This document shows positions 1 through 4,853 of a DNA stretch of 5,442 bases, in pieces. Source of the DNA: JBBTVP01 sp038063175 (lineage in GTDB: Bacteria > Patescibacteriota > Minisyncoccia > UBA6257 > 1-14-0-10-40-38). The stretch is taken from positions 1 to 5,442 of the forward strand of contig JBBTVP010000017.1 of assembly GCA_038063175.1 (NCBI GenBank), given 5' to 3'. Numbering within the stretch: the stretch's first letter is position 1; every line of letters begins with the position of its first letter. The translations under genes and the position numbers were made by a program. The notes under the pieces are model-generated. The model was given only the letters and a program-made list of their open reading frames with translations. It did no database searches and was not told the DNA's origin.

Positions 1-1
1 A

Positions 2-589
2 GGGCCCTTTGAGGATGGAGGAGATTTTCGAGACCAGGGAATCCTGGGTCCGCACCGATTTCTAGATCGAGTGTGGAAGTTCGGTACGAGCGACAAGGTA
101 AATGTGACAAGCGACAAGGGCAATACCGATTCAAATCTAGAAAGAATACTTCATCGGACGATTAAAAAAGTGACAGAGGATATTGAGGAGCTGCACTACA
201 ACACCGCAATCTCGGCGCTCATGATGCTCATGAATGAGCTGGAGCGTCAACAAACCATTTCACATGTCACATTCTCCATTTTTCTGAAGCTTCTCGCGCC
301 GTTTGCTCCACACATCGCCGATGAGCTTTATTCGCAGTTCGGCGGAAAAACATCGATACATGTATCCGCATGGCCGAAATTCGATCCGAAACTCGTGGTT
401 GAAGACATAGTCGAGCTCATCGTGCAGGTAAATGGCAGACTTCGCGGAAAAATTTCTGTTTCTAAGAATATTCAGCAGTCAGATGCCGAGCGTCTCGCGC
501 TCGAAATTCCGGAGGTAAAAAAATGGATTCCGACGATACCAAAGAAAGTTATCTTTGTGTCAGGGCGGATGATTAATTTCGTAGTGTAA
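2..589 (+). CDS. leuS: Leucyl-tRNA synthetase, C-terminal part (5' end outside window)
   Basis: This is the 3' end of a class I leucyl-tRNA synthetase, the cytoplasmic enzyme that charges tRNA-Leu with leucine using ATP. The reading frame is already open at base 2, before the first internal GTG at 71, and begins GPFEDGGDF...RFLDRVWKF, the conserved stretch that follows the KMSKS region in bacterial LeuRS. Next comes the helical anticodon-binding domain, including LLAPFAPHIADELY at about residues 98-111 of the fragment. The C-terminal domain follows, with VNGRLRGKI and the closing KKVIFVSGRMINFVV, matching the usual KVIVVPGKLVNIVV-type ending. It ends at TAA 587-589. About 195 residues are present, so the Rossmann catalytic core and the editing domain lie upstream of the window. 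The fragment shows no frameshift. The next gene is convergent, so leuS is the last gene of its unit. Identification is firm, based on family motifs. Confidence 0.95.
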   Translation, partial: GPFEDGGDFRDQGILGPHRFLDRVWKFGTSDKVNVTSDKGNTDSNLERILHRTIKKVTEDIEELHYNTAISALMMLMNELERQQTISHVTFSIFLKLLAPFAPHIADELYSQFGGKTSIHVSAWPKFDPKLVVEDIVELIVQVNGRLRGKISVSKNIQQSDAERLALEIPEVKKWIPTIPKKVIFVSGRMINFVV

Positions 590-597
590 AAAATTTT

Positions 598-631
598 GAG
601 CCCCACGCTCCGAAAGCGGAGTGCAGGGCTC
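598..631 (-). terminator. Intrinsic terminator of the - strand anchored-protein gene
   Basis: A 6-bp outer stem (598-603 with 626-631, GAGCCC/GGGCTC) encloses an inner stem (608-612 with 617-621, CTCCG/CGGAG) with a 4-nt loop. Read on the minus strand, the hairpin is followed by AAAATTTTTT (complement of 588-597), giving a U-tract after a 4-A gap. Read on the plus strand there is no T-tract, so it fits termination of the minus-strand gene ending at 646 better than leuS. LeuS transcripts might still be stopped by the same stems, less efficiently. Confidence 0.6.
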
Positions 632-636
632 GTGCG

Positions 637-654
637 CGTCGGTTGCTACCGACG
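637..654 (-). repeat. Perfect 7-bp hairpin spanning a stop codon
   Basis: CGTCGGT (637-643) and ACCGACG (648-654) form a perfect 7-bp stem with a 4-nt loop. The TAG stop of the minus-strand gene (646-648) lies in the loop and the first stem pair. It stands 5 nt from the terminator hairpin at 598-631, so the two form a tandem hairpin array at the convergent junction with leuS. It has no U-tract of its own. It may protect the 3' end or assist termination. Confidence 0.5.
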
Positions 655-1275
655 ATTCTCCCGGATGGCGGCTGCCAACGCGGCGAGATGTGCTTGGATC
701 TTCTGGAGATTCTCGTTTGTGCTGTTGATACTCGCTTCGTTCCCGCGAATTGCAGCGTTCGCTTCTTGAATCGCGTTTCCTGCAACTCGGAGAGCGTTTG
801 CGTTTTTTTCAACGGTTACCTCGTACCCCTTGAGCGCTTCTTGAAGATTCGCGATGGTGTCGAGGAGCGGCTGCATCCTTGTCTGTTCCTGGAACTGTTC
901 CCAGGTGGTGACCGGGATCCAGTAGACGTTCCCTGGTGGCGCACCGCTCCTCTGGGGAGGAAGGTAAACGACCATGTACCGATCCTGTTCGCGGGCGCAA
1001 ATGGTGAGCACGCCGCCCTTCTCGCATGTTCGTTTCCCTCCGTGGAGGGCTTCCTCGAGAACGATGGCTTCCGGTAGGACGATGAAGGTCCCACGTTCCG
1101 CGAACGGATTCGATTCTGTGGTGCTGGGGATGACTTCAGCGGGTTGCGCTGGCATTTGTTGGGGGTAAATGTTCGTGACTTGCTCGACGAGCGGCTCGTC
1201 GCGCAGGCAGTAACCGACGCAGCCGCCACCAAGGAGGACAGCGGCTACGAAGACAATCGCCAGTATCGTTCTCAT
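646..1275 (-). CDS. Membrane-anchored protein with coiled-coil C-terminus, function unknown
   Basis: This is a 209-aa protein of unrecognised family. Residues 3-18 are strongly hydrophobic (TILAIVFVAAVLLGGG), followed by C19. This is either a transmembrane anchor or a poor lipobox (LGGGC lacks the usual small/hydrophobic pattern at -3), so the rest should face outside the membrane. Residues 60-125 form a probable globular part (FIVLPEAIVLEEAL, DRYMVVYLPP, NVYWIPVTTWEQF) with two cysteines, C84 and C93, that could form a disulfide. Residues 135-209 are a helical, Ala/Asn/Gln-rich coiled coil (NLQEALKGYE...HLAALAAAIRENRR). I chose the ATG at 1275 because GAGG (1281-1284) lies 5 nt upstream. The in-frame ATG at 1329 lies inside the promoter spacer and gives a charged extension in front of the signal. 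It lies downstream of, and co-directional with, the protease gene. A peptidoglycan- or surface-structure role is possible but not shown. Confidence 0.75.
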   Translation of the reverse strand: MRTILAIVFVAAVLLGGGCVGYCLRDEPLVEQVTNIYPQQMPAQPAEVIPSTTESNPFAERGTFIVLPEAIVLEEALHGGKRTCEKGGVLTICAREQDRYMVVYLPPQRSGAPPGNVYWIPVTTWEQFQEQTRMQPLLDTIANLQEALKGYEVTVEKNANALRVAGNAIQEANAAIRGNEASINSTNENLQKIQAHLAALAAAIRENRR

Positions 1276-1280
1276 GTGTT

Positions 1281-1284
1281 CCTC
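1281..1284 (-). promoter_or_regulatory. Ribosome binding site fixing the start at 1275
   Basis: The minus strand reads GAGG-AACAC-ATG. The 5-nt spacing is ideal, and it is the main reason to prefer the shorter protein over the in-frame start 54 bases upstream. Confidence 0.65.
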
Positions 1285-1319
1285 GTGGAAAGGTTCGGAG
1301 AAGGGAGCTCGTTCCAGAC

Positions 1320-1347
1320 GGTATCCCATCTGGTATGTCTATGTCAA
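1320..1347 (-). promoter_or_regulatory. Sigma70-like promoter of the anchored-protein gene
   Basis: On the minus strand a perfect -35 TTGACA (complement of 1342-1347) is separated by 16 bp from GATACC (complement of 1320-1325). The latter is a weak -10 preceded by TG one base upstream (an extended -10). Transcription would start near 1312, giving a leader of about 37 nt that contains the GAGG ribosome site. The consensus -35 plus TGn makes up for the poor -10. The gene therefore probably has its own promoter rather than depending on readthrough from the protease gene. Confidence 0.5.
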
Positions 1348-1410
1348 ATAACACGCGAATATTCCGTCCGTGTCACACACGCGTGATATGAAGTAATAAG
1401 TATCGAAGGG

Positions 1411-2466
1411 TTACTTCCGTTCCGCGAGTACCACTTTTGCGTCGAATTCTTTCTTGCCTCGCACCACTTTGAGGTGGAGTGTTTCACCTACTTCTTTCTC
1501 TTCGAGAAAATCTTGTATGGTGTGTTCGGGGGTGAGCGTTTCTCCGTTTACGGTAACTACAATATCCCGCTCCTTCAGTTTTGCCTTGGCGGCCGGAGAG
1601 CCGGGGATGATTGCCTGGGAGTGTGGCATCTGTCCAATGATGAGTGCGCCGTGGTCAACGGGAAGTTTCATTTTTGCCTGCATGTTGCCGTCGATCATCA
1701 TATACCTCAACCCAAGGAGCGGGCGGCGGATCCTGCCGTGCGTTTTTAAATCCTCAAGATCTCGCTTCACCGCATTTATGGGAATTGCGAATCCAAGGTT
1801 TTGCGCCCCGAATACAATCGCGGCGTTGATCCCGATTGCTTCACCATCCAAATTCACGAGCGGTCCGCCAGAATTTCCGGGGTTAATCGCCGCATCGGTT
1901 TGGATGAGCCCTCGAAGCTCCTGGATTGTAGGTTTTGCATCCATTTCGGATGCCGCACGGATTGACCGTGCGAGCCCAGAGATGATGCCGAGTGATACCG
2001 TGTTTTTGAAAATACCGAGTGCATTTCCCACCGCAAGCACGTTCTGACCCAGCTCAACTTTCGTTGAATCGCCGAGATAGACGATAGGAAATCCGCCGCG
2101 CGGCGCTTTAATCTTCAAGATCGCAACGTCTTCCATCGGATCGCGCGCGAGTATCTCTCCTTGGTACTTTTCTCCTCCATCAGTGATCACGGTATACTCC
2201 GCATCGCGATCCGCAACCACGTGCTTGTTCGTGACGACGATTCCCGACGATTCGACGATGAATCCCGATCCGCCGCCGATTTTCACCATGCCCTTTGCAT
2301 CAATCATCTCGTCTGGTATCTGCAGGTGTCCGTCCTGGAATGGAAGGAGTGACGCAAGATCGGGCGGAATCTGTTTTTCAAGTGCCTCGAGACTTTTTGA
2401 AATCGCGATCGAAACGACCGCTGGCATGACCTTTTTTACGGTTTGAATAGTGGGTGAATGTTCCAT
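1411..2466 (-). CDS. htrA: HtrA/DegP-like trypsin-family serine protease with one PDZ domain
   Basis: This 351-aa protein belongs to the S1C (HtrA/DegP/DegS) family of serine proteases and chaperones, which degrade misfolded envelope proteins. The trypsin-like domain spans about residues 64-245. The complete catalytic triad is visible: H82 in TNKHVV, D113 in EDVAIL and S199 in NPGNSGGPL, with the oxyanion-loop glycines in place. A single PDZ domain follows at about 249-348 (PLLGLRYMM..., IIPGSPAAKAKLKERDIVVTVNGE). The family usually has an N-terminal signal or membrane anchor, but residues 1-20 (MEHSPTIQTVKKVMPAVVSI) contain none. No upstream in-frame ATG, GTG or TTG exists before a stop near 2515-2520, and the promoter -10 lies just 7 bp upstream of the ATG. 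As encoded it would be cytoplasmic or exported by an unrecognised route. It is divergent from the ECF sigma gene. The symbol is given at family level only. Confidence 0.92.
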   Translation of the reverse strand: MEHSPTIQTVKKVMPAVVSIAISKSLEALEKQIPPDLASLLPFQDGHLQIPDEMIDAKGMVKIGGGSGFIVESSGIVVTNKHVVADRDAEYTVITDGGEKYQGEILARDPMEDVAILKIKAPRGGFPIVYLGDSTKVELGQNVLAVGNALGIFKNTVSLGIISGLARSIRAASEMDAKPTIQELRGLIQTDAAINPGNSGGPLVNLDGEAIGINAAIVFGAQNLGFAIPINAVKRDLEDLKTHGRIRRPLLGLRYMMIDGNMQAKMKLPVDHGALIIGQMPHSQAIIPGSPAAKAKLKERDIVVTVNGETLTPEHTIQDFLEEKEVGETLHLKVVRGKKEFDAKVVLAERK

Positions 2467-2473
2467 GGAGGGA

Positions 2474-2482
2474 AGTATACCA
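2474..2482 (-). promoter_or_regulatory. Extended -10 promoter giving a leaderless protease mRNA
   Basis: The minus strand reads TGGTATACT, a near-consensus extended -10 (TGnTATAAT type), followed by only 7 bases (TCCCTCC) before the ATG at 2466. No Shine-Dalgarno is present. The expected transcription start, about 7 nt past the -10, coincides with the A of the ATG, so the mRNA is predicted to be leaderless. I see no good -35, which is usual for extended -10 promoters. Confidence 0.6.
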
Positions 2483-2527
2483 TAGTTTACTTGTTTTTTT
2501 GGATTTATGACGCTGTTTTATAACTCA

Positions 2528-2604
2528 CATGCCCGTGTACTAAAAAAGTGGGTAAGACCGGCCTAGCGGCCCTGGAGCGCACACTTTTTTAGTACACGGG
2601 CATG
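2528..2604. repeat. Perfect 23-bp inverted repeat with 31-nt spacer
   Basis: The arms at 2528-2550 and 2582-2604 are exact reverse complements over 23 bases and include a 6-base A/T run beside the spacer. The spacer (2551-2581) is GC-rich and holds a small GGCC-tagc-GGCC stem at 2560-2571. The T-run lies inside the stem rather than after it, and the flanking genes diverge, so an ordinary terminator role is unlikely. No obvious target-site duplication flanks it. It could be a cruciform or regulator site, a transcribed long hairpin, a minimal mobile-element remnant, or an assembly fold-back artefact. Confidence 0.9.
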
Positions 2605-2641
2605 GCCTATATCCAATGTTTCCAAGAAGCACAGGGCTTCA

Positions 2642-2670
2642 TTGACTCCTGGTGTTCGAGGTATTATAGA
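2642..2670 (+). promoter_or_regulatory. Promoter of the sigma factor operon
   Basis: TTGACT (2642-2647) and TATAGA (2665-2670) are spaced by 17 bp, a good housekeeping-type promoter. Transcription would begin near 2677, with a leader of about 35 nt. An overlapping GATAAT (2669-2674) sits 21 bp from the -35 and is less likely. No ECF-type GGAAC...CGTC pair with normal spacing was found, so autoregulation is not evident. A small dyad TTTGA-ACG-TCAAA (2695-2707) lies just before the start codon, where a Shine-Dalgarno would be expected but is missing. Confidence 0.55.
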
Positions 2671-2711
2671 TAATATCTTGTAAGAGTTACCCTATTTGAA
2701 CGTCAAAACAT

Positions 2712-3203
2712 ATGGATATTAGAAAAGCATTTTTGGAGGCCTACGACCGCCACGCGGACGCTATCTATCGCCACTGCTACTTCAGGGTATTTTCAAAAGC
2801 ACGTGCCGAGGAGCTTGTCCAGGAAACATTCATGAAAACGTGGGATTATCTTGGAAAGGGCGGGCGCGTAGAAAACATGAAAGCGTTTCTCTATCGGGTT
2901 GCCACGAACCTTATTGTGGATGAATCCCGGAAGCGAAAAGAGGCGAGTCTCGATGCCATGCGGGAATCCGGGGATTTCAACGAACCCGCCGGCGATGGGG
3001 CACTCGATGCTGAAAAGCTTATCCTCATGCGAGAGGTTTGTTCGAAAATCGCCGAACTCGAACCCGAAGATAAGGCCGTGATCGTTATGCGGTACGTGGA
3101 TGACTTGGATCCACAGGAAATTGCTGAGGTGCTTGAAATCACGCCGAACAACGTTTCCGTAAGGCTGAATAGAGCGATGAAGAAACTTAAGGAGCAAATA
3201 TAG
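2712..3203 (+). CDS. ECF-type RNA polymerase sigma factor
   Basis: This 163-aa two-domain group IV sigma factor would direct RNA polymerase core to a dedicated promoter set. Region 2 spans about residues 7-77: FLEAYDRHADAIYRHCYFRV, then AEELVQETFMKTW, the core-binding and -10-recognition helices, then FLYRVATNLIVDESRKRK. A linker rich in D, E and G (80-100) is followed by region 4 (about 105-160) with the helix-turn-helix DLDPQEIAEVLEITPNNVSVRLNRAMKKLKE for -35 recognition. Region 3 is absent and the length is normal for ECF factors. The ATG at 2712 is the first in frame and starts exactly at the domain boundary. It lacks a clear Shine-Dalgarno. The stop at 3201-3203 is 4 nt before the DUF5667-like gene, so the two are almost certainly cotranscribed. 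Its target regulon is unknown. Confidence 0.93.
   Translation: MDIRKAFLEAYDRHADAIYRHCYFRVFSKARAEELVQETFMKTWDYLGKGGRVENMKAFLYRVATNLIVDESRKRKEASLDAMRESGDFNEPAGDGALDAEKLILMREVCSKIAELEPEDKAVIVMRYVDDLDPQEIAEVLEITPNNVSVRLNRAMKKLKEQI
3189..3194 (+). promoter_or_regulatory. Shine-Dalgarno of the DUF5667-like gene inside the sigma gene
   Basis: AAGGAG lies within the last codons of the sigma gene, 13 nt before the ATG at 3208. That spacing is longer than the usual 5-10 nt, so translation of the second gene may lean on coupling to termination at the TAG 3201-3203. Confidence 0.5.
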
Positions 3204-3207
3204 TGCT

Positions 3208-4509
3208 ATGGGAATCAAAGAAAATTTGAAGCAAATAAAGGAAGGAGTTCATTTCGGAACTGCTACCAAGGCAGATATCCGGAAGCGGCTCATCCATATG
3301 ATTGATGCCGGCTCTGTAAGAGCGGGCGATTTCGAGCGTCATTATATTACACAAAGGTCGATCGCAAGTATATTTAAACGAATAAAACTTATGCCAATCT
3401 ACGCAGTAATTTTAGTTGTAGCGCTCTTGGGTGGAGGTGGAGTTTCCGCCGCTGCACAGGGGTCGCTCCCGGGAGATACGTTCTACCCGGTGAAGGTTGG
3501 GTTCAATGAAAAGGTTGGTGCGGCATTCCGGGTTTCCGAAGACAGTCGAGCGAACTACGAGGTTCGCCTCATGGAGCGACGACTCGAGGAAGCGGAAGAA
3601 GTAGCCGCGAAAGGCGACTTGGATGCGGAAGTGAAAACGCAGATCGAAGAAAACTTCGAGGCGCACGCTGATCGAGTAGAGGATCGTATTGCCGATTTCG
3701 AAGCAAAGGAGGATTTTGCTCCTGCCGCCGATATCGCACTTAAGTTCCATGCTTCACTTGAAGCGCACGGGCAGATTCTCGTGAAGCTTGCAGAGCAAGC
3801 TGAAGCAGCGCCCGCAGCAGACATTGCAGTAGCGGTGCGGACTCGCGCAGAAGCTGCGGAGGAAAGCAGGGTGACGCTCGAAGAGCGTGTCTTCGCGGAC
3901 ACCGATACAGCGGCGGAAATGCGCTTCAAGGCGTACGCAGAGGGGCTTCGGACCGATGCACTTGCCTCTATCCGTACTGCTGCAGAGTACCTCGAAGCAC
4001 ACCGTGCAGCGTTCACGGACGAAGTCGCGGTAAAAGTGCAGATGCAGCTTCGAGCCTCGAAGAATCTTGGCGAGGAAGGTACGCTTCGGTTGAACAAAGG
4101 AGAGTACCGAGTAGCGGCGAACTTCTTCCAGCAAGCGCGCCAAATCGCCGAAGGAATGATCGTGTTCATGCGGGCAGAGGTTGCGTTTACGAGCGAGGGC
4201 GCAATCGAGCTTGGCACCGACTTTCGAACGAGGGTCGTACCCCCCGTCGATATCGTCCCACTCCCGCCCGTCCGTATCGATGCTGATGCGGATAGCGAGG
4301 AGAGCATGGAGTTCAAGATCGAGGAAGAACACGGAGAGTTTTTCCTCGACACTAAGAGCTTGGGGGGCAGCTCCGGCTCGGGAAGCTCGATAGCACCTAT
4401 GCCGGTTCCGGTGGATTCCGATGGCGGCGACATACGGGAAATCGAAGTGAAAGGAGATGAGCTGGAGATAAAAGGAGTAGACGGTAGCAAGGTTGAGATT
4501 AAGCTCTAA
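3208..4509 (+). CDS. Single-pass membrane protein with DUF5667-like domain, probable partner of the sigma factor
   Basis: This is a 433-aa protein. Residues 1-58 are charged and cytoplasmic, with KADIRKRLIHMID resembling a short helical sigma-binding segment. Residues 61-84 form one transmembrane helix (LMPIYAVILVVALLGGGGVSA). A DUF5667-like domain follows from about 86 (LPGDTFYPVKVGFNEKV, then VRLMERRLEEAEEVAAKGDL), as is common in CPR membrane proteins encoded beside ECF sigma factors. Residues 115-330 are almost wholly helical and Ala/Glu-rich, a probable extended bundle outside the membrane. A proline stretch (VVPPVDIVPLPPVRI, about 341-355) and a Gly/Ser linker (GGSSGSGSS) lead to a short beta-like tail (EIEVKGDELEIKGVDGSKVEIKL). 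The start follows the sigma gene by 4 nt. The topology and operon fit an anti-sigma factor sensing the envelope, but no zinc-binding HXXXCXXC motif is present, so this role is inferred. Confidence 0.85.
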   Translation: MGIKENLKQIKEGVHFGTATKADIRKRLIHMIDAGSVRAGDFERHYITQRSIASIFKRIKLMPIYAVILVVALLGGGGVSAAAQGSLPGDTFYPVKVGFNEKVGAAFRVSEDSRANYEVRLMERRLEEAEEVAAKGDLDAEVKTQIEENFEAHADRVEDRIADFEAKEDFAPAADIALKFHASLEAHGQILVKLAEQAEAAPAADIAVAVRTRAEAAEESRVTLEERVFADTDTAAEMRFKAYAEGLRTDALASIRTAAEYLEAHRAAFTDEVAVKVQMQLRASKNLGEEGTLRLNKGEYRVAANFFQQARQIAEGMIVFMRAEVAFTSEGAIELGTDFRTRVVPPVDIVPLPPVRIDADADSEESMEFKIEEEHGEFFLDTKSLGGSSGSGSSIAPMPVPVDSDGGDIREIEVKGDELEIKGVDGSKVEIKL

Positions 4510-4534
4510 CCGCTTCCATTTCCATGCGGTTCAG

Positions 4535-4572
4535 GAAACGCCCAGCATTCATTGCCGGGCGTTTCTGTTTTT
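4535..4572 (+). terminator. Strong intrinsic terminator of the sigma/DUF5667 operon
   Basis: GAAACGCCC (4535-4543) pairs with GGGCGTTTC (4557-4565). After one A/C mismatch, GC pairs with GC (4545-4546 with 4554-4555), closing a 7-nt loop. The sequence tgttttt follows. A smaller hairpin AACCGC/GCGGTT (4508-4513 with 4526-4531) overlaps the stop codon just upstream. This cleanly separates the operon from the next unit. Confidence 0.85.
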
Positions 4573-4578
4573 AAGGCC

Positions 4579-4606
4579 TTGACGAGAGGGAAAGCCTGCA
4601 TATAAT
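4579..4606 (+). promoter_or_regulatory. Near-consensus promoter of the Phe-leader unit
   Basis: TTGACG (4579-4584), a 16-bp spacer and a perfect TATAAT (4601-4606) make this the strongest promoter in the window. The start, about 7 nt past the -10, falls at the ATG at 4613, so the leader ORF would be translated without a 5' UTR. Confidence 0.75.
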
Positions 4607-4612
4607 TACTGC

Positions 4613-4687
4613 ATGCACCGGAATTTGTTTGCGTTCGCCTTTAGCTTTACCTACGCGTTTACCCGCGGGAGGTTTTCAGAGGTTTAG
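4613..4687 (+). CDS. 24-aa phenylalanine-rich leader peptide (candidate attenuator peptide)
   Basis: ATG at 4613 opens a 24-codon frame ending at TAG 4685-4687. The core LFAFAFSFTYAF (residues 5-16) places Phe at 6, 8, 10, 12 and 16, with another at 21 and Tyr at 14: six Phe in 24 residues. Known Phe leader peptides (pheA and pheS/pheT of enterobacteria) are also short and Phe-rich and precede an intrinsic terminator. Here the ORF starts where transcription should start and is followed 30 nt after its stop by a terminator (4718-4736). Its codons overlap RNA segments that can form alternative structures. It is therefore best read as a sensor of charged tRNA-Phe. Alternatives are a small hydrophobic protein in its own right, or chance in a T-rich stretch. 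It is far below normal gene-calling length. Confidence 0.55.
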   Translation: MHRNLFAFAFSFTYAFTRGRFSEV

Positions 4688-4717
4688 CGCAAACGGATAG
4701 AGCGAGAAACCAAAGAT

Positions 4718-4745
4718 GCCTCCCACTCGGGGAGGCGTTCTTGTT
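4718..4745 (+). terminator. Terminator of the leader RNA (attenuator terminator)
   Basis: GCCTCCC (4718-4724) and GGGAGGC (4730-4736) form a perfect 7-bp GC-rich stem with a 5-nt loop, followed by gttcttgtt. The U-tract is interrupted, so termination may be partial, as suits an attenuator. The ORF and a Shine-Dalgarno lie downstream without a clear second promoter, so their expression probably depends on readthrough here. Confidence 0.65.
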
Positions 4746-4762
4746 GTTACGGTTTCGGTTGC

Positions 4763-4805
4763 GGCTTGGGGATTTCTCGGAAATTTTCCGGGCAATCCCC
4801 AGGCC
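4763..4805 (+). other. Long stem-loop in the leader between attenuator and 72-aa ORF
   Basis: GGCTTGGGGATT (4763-4774) pairs with AATCCCCAGGCC (4794-4805) over 12 bp with one G-U. A 3x3 internal loop (tct/ggc) follows, then CGGAA/TTCCG (4778-4782 with 4786-4790) with a 3-nt loop. There is no U-tract after it, so it is not a terminator. It lies 36 nt upstream of the Shine-Dalgarno and could stabilise the mRNA, bind a protein or ligand, or be the processed end after readthrough. Confidence 0.65.
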
Positions 4806-4841
4806 GGGACAGGCTCGGTTTGGAAGAGCACATTCCTACAT

Positions 4842-4848
4842 AAGGAGG
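4842..4848 (+). promoter_or_regulatory. Perfect Shine-Dalgarno of the 72-aa ORF
   Basis: AAGGAGG lies 5 nt before the ATG at 4854. It is the best ribosome site in the window, and it selects this frame over the overlapping longer frame. Confidence 0.8.
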
Positions 4849-4853
4849 AAATC

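Larger units (their letters stand above)
2467..2711. other. Divergent intergenic region between protease and sigma genes
   Basis: This holds the protease extended -10 (minus strand), the 23-bp inverted repeat near its centre, and the sigma promoter (plus strand). I found no ORF with coding character and no tRNA-like fold. The inverted repeat separates the two promoters, so a regulator binding it could affect both. Confidence 0.7.
4613..4745 (+). ncRNA. Candidate transcription-attenuator leader RNA
   Basis: Several mutually exclusive pairings are visible. Protector stem 1:2 is GUUUGCGUU (4627-4635), lying on codons Leu5-Phe8, with AGCGCAAAC (4686-4694), beginning at the leader stop. Nested inside, ACCU-a-CGCG (4649-4657) pairs with CGCG-gg-AGGU (4664-4673), hiding GGGAGG. 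If freed, GGGAGG (4667-4672) can pair with CCUCCC (4719-4724), the 5' arm of the terminator, and so act as antiterminator. A ribosome stalled at Phe6-Phe12 would disrupt stem 1:2 but leave GGGAGG free, favouring readthrough. A ribosome reaching the stop would cover GGGAGG, favouring termination. An auxiliary pairing GGUUU (4681-4685) with AAACC (4707-4711) is also possible. The pairings were found by eye; energies were not computed. Confidence 0.5.

Noticed and set aside
643..1077. 144-aa plus-strand frame
   Set aside because: It is antisense to the anchored-protein gene, which has a promoter, ribosome site, signal-like N-terminus and terminator.
1276..1329. 18-residue N-terminal extension of the anchored protein
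   Set aside because: Its ATG lies inside the promoter spacer and it would place charged residues before the membrane segment; GAGG marks the start at 1275.
1378..1385. Palindrome CACGCGTG upstream of the anchored-protein promoter
   Set aside because: An 8-bp palindrome is expected by chance at this scale and no second copy or partner was seen.
1454..2047. 197-aa plus-strand frame
   Set aside because: It is antisense to the protease gene, whose triad and PDZ motifs are unambiguous.
2605..2711. tRNA-like T-loop sequence GTTCGAG near 2654
   Set aside because: No matching acceptor, anticodon or D stems surround it, and it lies within the sigma promoter spacer.
3555..4490. 311-aa open frame on the minus strand
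   Set aside because: It is the antisense shadow of the DUF5667-like gene. Its Ser/Ala-rich, repetitive composition arises from the Glu/Ala-rich sense codons.
4613..4745. SRP, 6S, tmRNA or T-box identity for the leader RNA
   Set aside because: No SRP GGAA-tetraloop core, no 6S central bubble architecture, no tRNA-like ends, and no T-box UGGN-type bulge preceding the terminator. The Phe-rich frame explains the region better.
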